Shown: positions 1 to 8,145 of the stretch, in pieces
Layout: every line of letters starts with the position of its first letter
Position numbering within the stretch: position 1 is the stretch's first letter
From: Myxococcales bacterium
GTDB taxonomy: Bacteria; Myxococcota_A; Polyangia; Polyangiales; Polyangiaceae
Direction of reading: 5' to 3'
Length of the DNA stretch: 46,983 bases
NCBI GenBank assembly: GCA_005777185.1
Contig: SXNL01000232.1
Span: 1 to 46,983 of the forward strand
The notes under the pieces: model-generated
What the model saw: only the letters and a program-made list of their open reading frames with translations
Database searches by the model: none
Told to the model about the DNA's origin: nothing
Program-made: the position numbers and the translations under genes

Positions 1-105
1 CGAGAGGCTCCCGAGGAACGTCGAAGCCCAGCGGGCCGCGCTGACGGGCGACGGATCGTGGGTTGCGAGCCCTGCGCTACGTCGCGGGGCCGACCTTTCC
101 TTCAT
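1..105 (-). CDS. Possible 5' end of a further minus-strand gene (partial)
   Basis: An ATG at 105 opens a minus-strand frame of 35 codons that runs off the left window edge without a stop. It lies 78 bases downstream of the HAMP gene and could be the next gene of the same unit. No Shine-Dalgarno sequence precedes it, the peptide (begins MKERSAPRRS) is not recognisable, and such short open frames are common in DNA this rich in G and C. The rest of 1-183 shows nothing else. Confidence 0.2.
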   Translation of the reverse strand, partial: MKERSAPRRSAGLATHDPSPVSAARWASTFLGSLS

Positions 106-183
106 GCAGGGCGTCGTGCGGCGCAAAGTCTTGAACACAAAAGGAAAATCGGCGCTCTCGCCCGCGCCGCCGCGAAAGTCGGG

Positions 184-882
184 CTAGACCTCGAGGGCCG
201 CCCGCATCTCGCTCAGCACGACGCGGACCCCGGCGAGCGCCTCGTCGCTGGCGCCCCCGGCCTTCGCCGAGGCGATGGCCGCCTCCAGCCGATCGACCTC
301 GCCCTGCTGCCGGCCCTTGAGGCGCTCGGCCATGTTCGCGAACGTCTCGAAGAAGTCCTGGAGCTCGTCGCCCTTGCGGAGGCGGCCCTTGAAGTTCAGC
401 TTCCCGTCGCCGATCTGCTGGAGCAGGAGCTTCATCTTGTAGATGGGCCCGGCGACCTTGTGGGTGAAGTAGATGCCGAGCAACCCGATGACGACCACCA
501 TCAACCCGAGGCCGCCCACGAGCGCGCCGAGCATGTTGCGCTGATCCGTCACGAGGCGCGCCTGCTGGCGCTCGATCTCCTGATCGGCGTTGGCGCTCGA
601 ATGCGCGTAGGCCTTCGCGAGCTCCGGATCGCTGCCGTACACGGGATCGTCGGTGATCGACATCCGGACGACCTCGCTGACCTTCCGGCTCTCCGCCACC
701 ACGCGCGCGCTCTCGGCCACGAGCCCCTGGCTCGTGCGCCACAGGAACACGCCGAGGAACGCGCTGACGATCAGCGTCACGGCGAGGATCATCGCGGTGT
801 ACTTGAGCTGGAACCGCGAGTCGACGAGGTAGTTCTTGACGCTGCGCTTGTATCGCGGCGGGCGGGTGGCTTCGGCGGTCAT
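184..882 (-). CDS. HAMP-domain inner-membrane protein
   Basis: A 232-residue protein with the layout of a chemoreceptor or histidine-kinase sensor module lacking any output domain. There is a short basic cytoplasmic start, TM1 at about residues 29-48, a periplasmic segment of about 68 residues with a helical SARVVAESRKVSE stretch, TM2 at about 117-139, then a HAMP linker at about 140-191 containing the typical AGPIY proline turn. The last 40 residues are helical and probably coiled-coil. No kinase or methyl-accepting signalling domain follows, so it may relay signals only by helix packing with a partner, or act as a membrane adaptor. Such short HAMP proteins are common in myxobacteria; the partner is not evident here. 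A TACAAT box lies six bases before the ATG, which suggests a leaderless mRNA. Confidence 0.85.
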   Translation of the reverse strand: MTAEATRPPRYKRSVKNYLVDSRFQLKYTAMILAVTLIVSAFLGVFLWRTSQGLVAESARVVAESRKVSEVVRMSITDDPVYGSDPELAKAYAHSSANADQEIERQQARLVTDQRNMLGALVGGLGLMVVVIGLLGIYFTHKVAGPIYKMKLLLQQIGDGKLNFKGRLRKGDELQDFFETFANMAERLKGRQQGEVDRLEAAIASAKAGGASDEALAGVRVVLSEMRAALEV

Positions 883-888
883 GGCGCC

Positions 889-894
889 ATTGTA
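889..894 (-). promoter_or_regulatory. Probable -10 box (TACAAT) of the HAMP gene
   Basis: TACAAT on the minus strand stands six bases before the ATG at 882. Transcription would begin at or within a base or two of the start codon, so the message would be leaderless or nearly so. No convincing -35 box is visible at 16-18 bases upstream. Confidence 0.4.
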
Positions 895-922
895 GAACAG
901 CGCGGAACGGCGCGGGGGGCGA

Positions 923-1378
923 TCAGAGGGCGCCTGCGATGTACTCTACACGCACGTCGTCCGGCCCGGGGCCGAGCGCGACGGCCGCCACGTCGATGCG
1001 CAGGCGGGGCGCACCCTCGAGCGCTGCCACGTGCTCACGGAAGAGCGCGTCCGCGGCCCGGAGGAGCCGCGCGCGCTTCTCCGGGCCCACGCTGGCGAGC
1101 GCCCCTTCGTAGGCCCCGGGTCCCCGCGTTCGCACCTCGCACATCGCGACGACTTCTCCCCTGCGCGCGACGACGTCGATCTCGAGCGCCCCGAGGCGCA
1201 GGTTGCGAAACAGGATCGTCCACCCGGCGGCGACGAGGTGGACGCACACGGCCTCCTCCGCGGCCTTCCCCAGCGCGCGCCTGGCGTCCGTCCGCCTGCG
1301 CGCAATACCGGACCTGCTCACGGCTGCGTCGAGGGGAGCGCGAGCGGGCCTCTCGGCCTCGCCGCCCGGCCGGCGCAC
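923..1378 (-). CDS. yraN: YraN/UPF0102 family nuclease-like protein
   Basis: A 151-residue protein of the YraN family, which has the restriction-endonuclease-like PD-(D/E)XK fold; its cellular role is unsettled and is usually tied to DNA processing. Seen in the sequence: the family opening GKAAEEAV at about residue 37, the core GALEIDVVARRG with the acidic ExD pair, and the next strand CEVRTRG, where the family usually has VEVKTR, so the catalytic lysine position is an arginine. The start is GTG at 1378. The first 35 residues are poorly conserved, so the true start may lie further inside. The TAA of the upstream lipoprotein gene sits at 1380-1382, which points to co-transcription. Confidence 0.85.
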   Translation of the reverse strand: MRRPGGEAERPARAPLDAAVSRSGIARRRTDARRALGKAAEEAVCVHLVAAGWTILFRNLRLGALEIDVVARRGEVVAMCEVRTRGPGAYEGALASVGPEKRARLLRAADALFREHVAALEGAPRLRIDVAAVALGPGPDDVRVEYIAGAL

Positions 1379-1379
1379 C

Positions 1380-2075
1380 TTACGTACCGTCCACGTTCCC
1401 GCAATAGTTCGGGCTCTTGGGATCGGCGTCGCAGAGGTTGCCGCACGCGTTGTTCGCGTCGTACTCCGACTTGTCCTTGATGCAGTAGGCGCCGGTCAGG
1501 CCCTCGTTGCCGCTCCCGATCGACGACACCAGCTGCTTGCAGGAGAACCCGTCCGGGCACTTGCAGTAGTTCGAGCCGTCGCTGGTCTGGCCGTTCACGT
1601 CGGCGCACCGGCACGAGCAGTACACGGCCCTGTCGGCGCGCCGGTCCGCGCACTGCGGCTGCACGGACGCCTTCCTCTTCGGGTCGAGCACGACGCCCTT
1701 GTCGTCCGCGCCCGTGATGGCGGCGCCGGTCTTCGTCTGCGGGCTGTACGTGCCCGGCACGAAGCAGTTGCCGGGACCGCCCGCCGGGCGTGCGGCGCCG
1801 GTGGGGGCCTTTCCTTCCGGGTCCTGACCGTACGGGCAGGAGACGCGGCCCTGGAAGTGGTTCACGAGGCAGAGGCGCGTCTGGCACTGGAAGCTCTTCG
1901 ACTCGACGCTGACCTCCTTGACGTCGAAGCCCAAGAACCCCGTGTTGAACTCCTGCTCCGGGACGCACTTGTCGCCGATCCCCGTCTGCCCGCACCCCTG
2001 GGTCGTCGCCGCGAGGGCGGCGCCGAGGGCGGTGAACGCGACGGCGTGCCTGACCAATCGAAGGGCTGAGATCAT
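1380..2075 (-). CDS. Cysteine-rich lipoprotein
   Basis: A 231-residue predicted lipoprotein. The signal sequence (MISALRLVRH start, hydrophobic FTALGAALAA) ends in a TTQGC lipobox with the lipid cysteine near residue 28. The mature part is rich in cysteine (VYCSCRCAD, YCKCPDGFSCK, CGNLCDAD), suggesting several disulfides in the periplasm or on the surface. No enzyme motif is visible and I do not recognise a named family. The frame stays open far upstream, but the ATG at 2075 directly precedes the signal sequence and follows a promoter-like pair at 2120-2149. It is divergent from the Glt block and is followed within two bases by yraN. Confidence 0.8.
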   Translation of the reverse strand: MISALRLVRHAVAFTALGAALAATTQGCGQTGIGDKCVPEQEFNTGFLGFDVKEVSVESKSFQCQTRLCLVNHFQGRVSCPYGQDPEGKAPTGAARPAGGPGNCFVPGTYSPQTKTGAAITGADDKGVVLDPKRKASVQPQCADRRADRAVYCSCRCADVNGQTSDGSNYCKCPDGFSCKQLVSSIGSGNEGLTGAYCIKDKSEYDANNACGNLCDADPKSPNYCGNVDGT

Positions 2076-2119
2076 CGAGTGCGCGCTCCAGGTGTTGGGC
2101 GGGAAACGGAGACGGCGGA

Positions 2120-2149
2120 ACGCTAGACGTTCGTCCTCCAGCACGTCAA
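2120..2149 (-). promoter_or_regulatory. Predicted promoter of the Cys-rich lipoprotein
   Basis: On the minus strand TTGACG (2149-2144) and TAGCGT (2125-2120) are separated by 18 bases. This fits a housekeeping sigma factor and would start transcription about 38 bases before the ATG at 2075. Confidence 0.5.
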
Positions 2150-2180
2150 GGCACATGTGCGCCGGCCGGCGCGGCGCCAC

Positions 2181-2208
2181 GCTCTTCGCTCTTCGCTCTT
2201 CGCTCTTC
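2181..2208. repeat. Four tandem copies of GCTCTTC
   Basis: The heptamer GCTCTTC is repeated four times without interruption, between the two divergent promoters. A simple tandem repeat at this place can change length by slippage, which would change the spacing of the region. No function is proven. Confidence 0.85.
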
Positions 2209-2333
2209 TCGACGCGCGACGCGGGCGAGACGTCGAAATCATCCAAGACTCGCTCGCACCGCGGGGTTCGAGGTCGCGACCCTGATACACGTTCCCCCGC
2301 GCCCGCGCGCCGGTCGCGCCCGCGCGTTTCGCC

Positions 2334-2363
2334 TTGACAAAGACGGAATCGGATCCGTACCAT
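2334..2363 (+). promoter_or_regulatory. Predicted main promoter of the Glt block
   Basis: TTGACA (2334-2339) and TACCAT (2358-2363) are spaced by 18 bases. The -35 box is a perfect sigma-70 consensus. It is the only strong promoter ahead of the 597-aa TPR gene and probably drives the first three genes, which are separated by 5 and 2 bases only. Confidence 0.6.
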
Positions 2364-2531
2364 CGCGCGGCCCGCACCCACTATCTCGTCAACATCGTTG
2401 GAGTTTCCAGGTTTCGAGGGCGCCGAGAGGGTCACCTCGAGTTCGCCCACCTCGCAACGAGGGGCCACAGCCCCGTTCTCCCCGACCGCACGACCGCCCC
2501 TCCACCGAAGACGAAGACACCGAGGAACACG

Positions 2532-4325
2532 ATGCGCAAGCTTCTGACGAAGAGCCTCCTCCTGGCGAAGGTCTCGATCCTGAGCGTCGCGCTCGCCGCG
2601 ACCGCGACGAGCCCGTCCCTCGCGCAGCAGCGCAAGCCGCCGAAGGGGCCGACGCAGCCGAAGCCGCCGAAGGGGCCCACCACCGCGCCGACGGCGCCGA
2701 AGCCCCCCGCGGGCGGCAGCGCCGACATCGAGCTCGACGAGCCGCACCCGCAGCCCGGTCACACGAAGCCGGCGGCCGCCGACATGGGGCCGCCGCCCAC
2801 CGCGGGCCAGATGACCGAGCAGGCCGCGCAGGCGAAGCGCCTCTTCGACGGCGAGAAGTGGGAGGACGCCTCGCTCGCGCTGTACCGCGTGTCGAAGGGC
2901 GAGACGGGCGACGACGAGGGCAACAAGCAGCTCGCGCAGTACCACCTGGCCATCGCGCTCTACCGCCTGAAGTACTACCAGGCCGCGTACGGCATCTTCA
3001 GCGAGATCGCCGACAAGCCGAACCACCTCAAGTTCAACGAGACGCTCCTCTGGCTGTCGAAGCTCGCGACCGATCTCCCCGAGCCCGCCGACATCGTCGA
3101 GCGCGTCGGCAAGTACAACGACGACCAGATCAAGAAGTTCGACAACCCGAACCAGCGCGAGCTCTTCTGGCAGCTGAACTACCTGCTCGGCCGCTACAAG
3201 TACAAGAACCGCCAGTACGAGGACGCGCTCCGCCTCTTCGGCAAGGTCGCGCGCGACTCGAAGTACTACATCAAGGCGCAGTTCTTCGGCGGCATCTCGA
3301 ACGTCCAGCTGCGCAAGTCGGTGCCCGCCGTGCAGTCCTTCCAGCGCATCGTCGGCGCCATCGAGGAGGGCCAGACGGTCGAGGACTCGGAGCGCATGCG
3401 CGACCTCGCGTTCCTCTCCATGGCGCGCACGTACTACTCCGCGTCCGTCCGCCTCGACGAGAACGGCCAGCCGACCATCGACTCGACCAAGCTCTCTGCA
3501 GCCGTCAAGTACTGGAACAAGGTCGACGTCGCGAGCGAGTACTGGCTCGACGGCCTGTTCGAGGAGTCGTGGGCCTACTTCATGGCCGGCGACTACGCGC
3601 ACGCGCTCGGGAACATCCACACGATCCAGGCACCGTATTTCCCGAACTCGTTCTACCCCGAGGCCGAGATCCTCAAGGCCGTCATCTACTTCTCGAACTG
3701 CCAGTACGAAGACGCCACCGTCATCGTCGCCAAGTTCCAGCAGAAGTACCAGCCGATGTACGACGACCTCGCCAAGGTCCTCAAGAAGTTCTCCGGGGAC
3801 AACCAGGAGGAGGCCTTCTACAAGTTCCTGAAGGACGTCCGCGACGACAAGGCCGAGCTCTCGCCGCGCATCAAGATCGTCGTCAAGAACGCGATGAGCG
3901 ATCGCCAGCTCCTCCGCCACCTGCAGTACGTGCAGGTGCTCGACGACGAGGGCAACCGCTTCAAGAAGGCGAAGGGCGCGTTCCGCGACTCCGCCCTCGG
4001 CAACGACGTCAAGGACGCGCTGCAGCTCGCGCGCGACATCGCCGTCCGCAACGCGGGCCAGCTGGCGAAGGAGCGTTACGAGCGCAACCTCGCCGAGCTG
4101 AACGAGCACCTCCGCGACGGCGCCAAGATCCTCATCGACATCACTGCGGCCCAGCGCAACCAGCTCGATCAGGCGATCGCCGGCGCGCAGGTCTCCGTGC
4201 AGGAGTCGCAGCGAAACGTCGTGAAGCCCGACGAGGAGCACGTCATCTGGCCGTTCGACGGCGAGTACTGGCGCGACGAGCTCGGCTTCTACAGGCAGAC
4301 GATCACCTCGAAGTGCGGGAGGTAA
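2532..4325 (+). CDS. Periplasmic TPR protein heading the Glt block
   Basis: A 597-residue secreted protein. Residues 1-31 form a Sec signal peptide (KSLLLAKVSILSVALAA, then a SLAQQ cleavage site). A Pro/Lys-rich linker with repeated PPKGPT follows to about residue 75, then tetratricopeptide-like helical hairpins rich in Tyr and Ala (for example AIALYRLKYYQAAYGIFSEI and YEDALRLFGKV) fill most of the protein. The start is the ATG at 2532, since the frame upstream is not protein-like. It ends five bases before the AgmU/GltD-like gene, so the two are one unit. I cannot match it to a named Glt protein of M. xanthus. By export, TPR content and position it is probably another periplasmic scaffold of the same complex. 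Confidence 0.85.
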   Translation: MRKLLTKSLLLAKVSILSVALAATATSPSLAQQRKPPKGPTQPKPPKGPTTAPTAPKPPAGGSADIELDEPHPQPGHTKPAAADMGPPPTAGQMTEQAAQAKRLFDGEKWEDASLALYRVSKGETGDDEGNKQLAQYHLAIALYRLKYYQAAYGIFSEIADKPNHLKFNETLLWLSKLATDLPEPADIVERVGKYNDDQIKKFDNPNQRELFWQLNYLLGRYKYKNRQYEDALRLFGKVARDSKYYIKAQFFGGISNVQLRKSVPAVQSFQRIVGAIEEGQTVEDSERMRDLAFLSMARTYYSASVRLDENGQPTIDSTKLSAAVKYWNKVDVASEYWLDGLFEESWAYFMAGDYAHALGNIHTIQAPYFPNSFYPEAEILKAVIYFSNCQYEDATVIVAKFQQKYQPMYDDLAKVLKKFSGDNQEEAFYKFLKDVRDDKAELSPRIKIVVKNAMSDRQLLRHLQYVQVLDDEGNRFKKAKGAFRDSALGNDVKDALQLARDIAVRNAGQLAKERYERNLAELNEHLRDGAKILIDITAAQRNQLDQAIAGAQVSVQESQRNVVKPDEEHVIWPFDGEYWRDELGFYRQTITSKCGR

Positions 4326-4330
4326 CGGGA

Positions 4331-7300
4331 ATGAAGCGGGTCCTTTCTTTCATGGTTGCTGCGGGCGCGCTGGTGACGGCGTCCTCCGCGTTCTCGGCCG
4401 AGGTCTGTATCGAGCAGAAGGCCAAGGACCTGCTCGCGGCTTGCCAGAGCGGCGGTCCGAAGGACTTCAACGTCGGGGCGCACGGCAAGACACCGCAGGT
4501 CAACTTCCACTCGGCGCCGCCCCCCGCGGATCTGAAGAAGCGTGACCAGCAGACGAAGCCGAACCAGCCCGGCGTCAACGAGATCCCCCGCGACGAGCGC
4601 AAGTCGCGCCTCCAGTCGCGCCAGCGAGCGCTGCTCGTGACGGAGATCCAGGGCATCGAGAGCCTCTTCGCCACCACGGCGAAGAACGCGCCCGACCGGC
4701 CCACCCTCGCGAGGCGCCTCGCGGAGGACTACGTCGAGCTGGAGAGCGCGGCCTTCCGCGACAAGACCAACGCGGAGATCGCGCGCGACGCCGCCAAGAA
4801 GACGAACGCCGCCGAGGCGGGCAAGCAGCAGACCACGGCCAACCAGGCCGACCAGGTCATGAAGGCCGCCCGCGGCAAGGCGATCGCGAACTACTCGCTC
4901 ATCAAGAACGAGTACCCGAACTACCCGCAGCTCGACGAGGTGCTCTACTACCTCGCGTACGAGTACGAGCAGGCGAGCGACTACAAGCAGGCGCGCAACG
5001 TCTACTACGAGCTCATCAACAAGGCGCCGCAGTCGAAGTACATCCCGAACGCGTACCTCGCGTTCGGCGAGCTCTTCTTCAACGAGGCCCAGGGCGATCC
5101 GAGCAAGTTCGACCTCGCCGGCAAGGCGTACATCGAGGTCATCAAGTACCCGCCGCCGAACAACAAGGTGTACGGCTACGCCTTCTACAAGCTCGCGTAC
5201 GTGTACTGGAACACGGGCGAGCTCGACAAGGCGATGAACGCCTTCAAGAAGACGATCGACTACGGGACCACGTTCAGCCAGCTCCCCGGCGCGGCGAAGC
5301 TCGCCGACAGTGCGCGCCGAGACATCATCCCCATCTATGCCCTCAAGGGCGACCCGGCGCGCGCCCACGACTTCTTCAAGGGCATCAGCGGGGACACGGG
5401 GAACAACGAGAAGACGTTCAAGATGATGGACGATCTCGGCAACAACTACCTCGACACCGGGCACTACCCGGAGGCCATCCTCCTCTACAAGGACCTCCTC
5501 GCGCGGGACCGCGGCAGCGCGAAGACCTGCACCTACCAGGCCCACATCACCGAGGCCACGATGGCGATGAAGGCCGGCAACAAGGACTTCATCAAGAGCG
5601 AGCTCGACAACCAGATGAAGGCCTTCCAGGAGTTCAAGCACGGCCCGCACAACGCCGACGCGAAGCAGGAGTGCGCCAACAAGACCGCCGCGCTCTTCAG
5701 CGAGACGGCGATGGCGTACCACCTCGAGGCCGTGGGCTCGCAGGGCCAGCGCGGCACCGGCGACCAGAAGACGATGACCCTCGCGACCTACCTCTACAAG
5801 AAGGTGGCCGAGACGTGGACGGCGGACGAGTTCGCGAAGTTCCAGTTCCCGCGCATCACGAAGGAGGACTGGCCGAACATCTACAAGATCCGCTACGCAA
5901 TGGCGGACCTCCTCTACTTCCAGGAGCGCTGGGCGGAGTGCGGCCCGGCCTTCGACGCGGTCGTGGCGGAGAACCCGCAGGCCGCCGAGGCCGCCGAGGC
6001 CGCGTACGCGTCGGTGCTCTGCTACCAGAAGATCTACGATCAGACCCACGCCAAGGGCGAGGGCAAGAAGGGCTCGGGCAACCTCCCGGGCCAGAAGAAG
6101 GAAGACGAGAAGAAGAAGTCGGCGGACGAGGAGGCCAAGCTCAAGCCCAAGGATCTCACGGACAACCAGAAGGGCATGATCCAGGCCTTCAACCGCTACA
6201 TCTGCTACATCAAGCCGCCGGAGAAGGACACCGAGGGGCAGAACCAGCTCGTCGAGGTCAAGTACGCGCGCGCTCGTACGTACTTCGAGGCGCAGCACTG
6301 GGAGGAGGCCGGCTGGGCCTTCCGTGACATCGCCCTCAACAACGCCGATCGCGGCGAGGTCGGCATCTACGCGGCGCAGCTCTACCTCGAGAGCATCAAC
6401 GTCATCGGCTCGCACCTCCAGCCGGCCCGCCCGGGCTGCTTCGACGAGATGGCGACCGACGTGCCGAAGTTCATCGAGCTCTACTGTCAGGGCGACAAGG
6501 CAGCGAAGAACGCGGAGCAGTGCACCAACCTGAACAAGGTTCAGGTCGACCTCCTCCGCCTCAAGGCGCAGAAGCTCGTGGAGCGCGCCGGTGGCGCGGA
6601 TGGCACCGCCGCCCTGAAGGACTTCGAGGAGGCCGGCAACGGCTACTCCGAGATGTTCCGCCGCTACTGCAAGGAGCCCGTGTCCAACAAGCAGCCGCCG
6701 CAGGCCGACCGCTGTGACGAAATCATCTACAACGCCGCGAAGGCGTACCAGGCCGCGCGCCTCATCTCCAAGGCGATGACCGCCCGAACACAGCTCATCA
6801 ACTACGACGCCGAGACCGGCGGGAAGTCACCGCTGGCGAAGAAGGCGGTGTACGAGATCGGCGGAAACTGGCAGGCCATCGCGGTGTACGATCAGGCCGC
6901 GGACTGGTTCGAGAAGTTCGCGAAGGCGGATCCCAAGGCCGAGAAGGCAGACGTCGCGCTGTCGGACGCCGTGCTCCTCCGCCTCGGCCTCGGCCAGGAG
7001 AACGAGGCCATCGAGGACGCACGGCTCTTCGAGAAGAACTACGGCGCCGCGAAGCCTGCGCAGACGGCGGCCATCGCGTTCGCGATCGGCGCGCACTACA
7101 TCGAGAAGGAGGACTGGGACAACGCGCGAAAGCGGTTCTCCGGGTCCATGGCCGTCCTCAACAAGGCCGCGCCCGACATCCAGATCCAGGCGCACGCCGC
7201 GTACGCGCACGCGCTCGCCAAGCTCCACCACCCCGGCCTCGACCACTGGGACAACGAGGCGCGCGTCGAGTACAAGAAGGTGCGCGAACTCTGGACGAAC

Positions 7301-8143
7301 CCCGCCGACTCCGAGGCGAAGATCAAGGCTGCCTACCCCGGGGAGGATCAGGCACAGACGGACAAGCGGCTCGCCCGCACGCTCACCGCGATCGGCGAAG
7401 CCTTCTTCCAGGCCGCCGAGGACTCCCGCCTCGCCAACGTCGAGACGCTGAAGTTCCCCGAGTACCGGGGCAGCGGCGAGAAGAAGGACGAGGTGATGAA
7501 GCACATCAACACCAAGGTGAAGGACTGGTACGAGAAGAAGAAGGCGGCCATCGAGAAGGTGGAGCCCGAGTACGTCAAGATCCTCGAGCTCAAGCCCGTG
7601 CCGCCGCCGAAGTGGGTCATCGCCGCCGGTTCGCGCGCCGGTCTCATGTGGGGCGGGCTCGTCGACGACTTCCGCCGCGCGCCTTACCCCGCGCAGTGGA
7701 ACCAGAAGGGTTTCGTACCTGGCACGGGCGACACGCTCTCCTGGGCGGACGTGAAGCTGAACTACCTCAACAGCCTCGATCAGGCGAGCGAGCCGTTCAA
7801 GGTGAACCACGCCAAGCCGGCGCTCAAGAAGTGCCTCGACCTCTCGGTCAAGTACCAGTTCTTCGACGAGTTCTCCCGCGCCTGCGAGGTGTGGCTCGCG
7901 AAGAACTACAAGTCCGAATACCACGTCGTCGACGAGATCCGCGGCGCGCCGACCCTGGCCAACAGCGGCCTCGACGAGCGCTCGCCGCCCGTGCTCGTCG
8001 GCGGCAGCTTCTGGCACCCCCCGGCCGCGACCGCCGACAAGTCGGCGAGCGAGGGCAAGGACAAGGACAAGGACAAGGACACCAAGCCCGCGGGCAAGCA
8101 GCCTCCGGCGGGGAAGCAGCCTCCGGCGGGGAAGAAGAAGTAG
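4331..8143 (+). CDS. gltD: AgmU/GltD-like periplasmic TPR protein
   Basis: A 1270-residue exported protein built of TPR-type helical hairpins, close to the roughly 1200 residues of M. xanthus AgmU (GltD), a periplasmic part of the gliding machinery. Residues 1-23 are a signal peptide (MKRVLSFMVAAGALVTASS, cut after AFSA). Repeats such as LDEVLYYLAYEYEQASDYKQA and YAFYKLAYVYWNTGELDKAM are clear, and scattered cysteine pairs suggest disulfides. There is a Lys/Glu-rich insert near residue 590. The C-terminus is a charged tail of KD and GKQPPA repeats. Identity rests on length, architecture and order (followed by AglT-, PglI- and AgmK-like genes), not on an alignment. It lies 5 bases after the upstream gene and 2 bases before the next. 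Non-gliding relatives also keep this block, so a gliding role here is inference. Confidence 0.75.
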   Translation: MKRVLSFMVAAGALVTASSAFSAEVCIEQKAKDLLAACQSGGPKDFNVGAHGKTPQVNFHSAPPPADLKKRDQQTKPNQPGVNEIPRDERKSRLQSRQRALLVTEIQGIESLFATTAKNAPDRPTLARRLAEDYVELESAAFRDKTNAEIARDAAKKTNAAEAGKQQTTANQADQVMKAARGKAIANYSLIKNEYPNYPQLDEVLYYLAYEYEQASDYKQARNVYYELINKAPQSKYIPNAYLAFGELFFNEAQGDPSKFDLAGKAYIEVIKYPPPNNKVYGYAFYKLAYVYWNTGELDKAMNAFKKTIDYGTTFSQLPGAAKLADSARRDIIPIYALKGDPARAHDFFKGISGDTGNNEKTFKMMDDLGNNYLDTGHYPEAILLYKDLLARDRGSAKTCTYQAHITEATMAMKAGNKDFIKSELDNQMKAFQEFKHGPHNADAKQECANKTAALFSETAMAYHLEAVGSQGQRGTGDQKTMTLATYLYKKVAETWTADEFAKFQFPRITKEDWPNIYKIRYAMADLLYFQERWAECGPAFDAVVAENPQAAEAAEAAYASVLCYQKIYDQTHAKGEGKKGSGNLPGQKKEDEKKKSADEEAKLKPKDLTDNQKGMIQAFNRYICYIKPPEKDTEGQNQLVEVKYARARTYFEAQHWEEAGWAFRDIALNNADRGEVGIYAAQLYLESINVIGSHLQPARPGCFDEMATDVPKFIELYCQGDKAAKNAEQCTNLNKVQVDLLRLKAQKLVERAGGADGTAALKDFEEAGNGYSEMFRRYCKEPVSNKQPPQADRCDEIIYNAAKAYQAARLISKAMTARTQLINYDAETGGKSPLAKKAVYEIGGNWQAIAVYDQAADWFEKFAKADPKAEKADVALSDAVLLRLGLGQENEAIEDARLFEKNYGAAKPAQTAAIAFAIGAHYIEKEDWDNARKRFSGSMAVLNKAAPDIQIQAHAAYAHALAKLHHPGLDHWDNEARVEYKKVRELWTNPADSEAKIKAAYPGEDQAQTDKRLARTLTAIGEAFFQAAEDSRLANVETLKFPEYRGSGEKKDEVMKHINTKVKDWYEKKKAAIEKVEPEYVKILELKPVPPPKWVIAAGSRAGLMWGGLVDDFRRAPYPAQWNQKGFVPGTGDTLSWADVKLNYLNSLDQASEPFKVNHAKPALKKCLDLSVKYQFFDEFSRACEVWLAKNYKSEYHVVDEIRGAPTLANSGLDERSPPVLVGGSFWHPPAATADKSASEGKDKDKDKDTKPAGKQPPAGKQPPAGKKK
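8096..8131 (+). repeat. 18-base direct repeat coding GKQPPA
   Basis: Two perfect copies of an 18-base unit (8096-8113 and 8114-8131) at the 3' end of the gltD-like gene encode two KQPPAG units. They directly follow a run of AAGGAC hexamers coding KD pairs. Tail length probably varies between strains. Confidence 0.85.
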
Positions 8144-8145
8144 CC

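Larger units (their letters stand above)
2076..2531. other. Divergent intergenic region with two promoters and a heptamer repeat
   Basis: 456 bases without a gene between the minus-strand lipoprotein and the first gene of the Glt block. It holds a minus-strand promoter-like pair (2120-2149), four tandem GCTCTTC heptamers (2181-2208) and a plus-strand promoter (2334-2363). The plus-strand transcript would carry an untranslated leader of about 160 bases. No riboswitch fold is recognisable in it. Confidence 0.6.

Noticed and set aside
1380-4241. Minus-strand frame of about 950 codons crossing into the Glt block
   Set aside because: Only the last 231 codons (from 2075) look like a protein, with a signal sequence; the upstream part is antisense to the 597-aa TPR gene.
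4289-6415. Minus-strand open frame of about 700 codons opposite the gltD-like gene
   Set aside because: Antisense shadow with low-complexity LRR/VRR patterns and no start signal; the plus strand has a clear signal peptide and TPR units.
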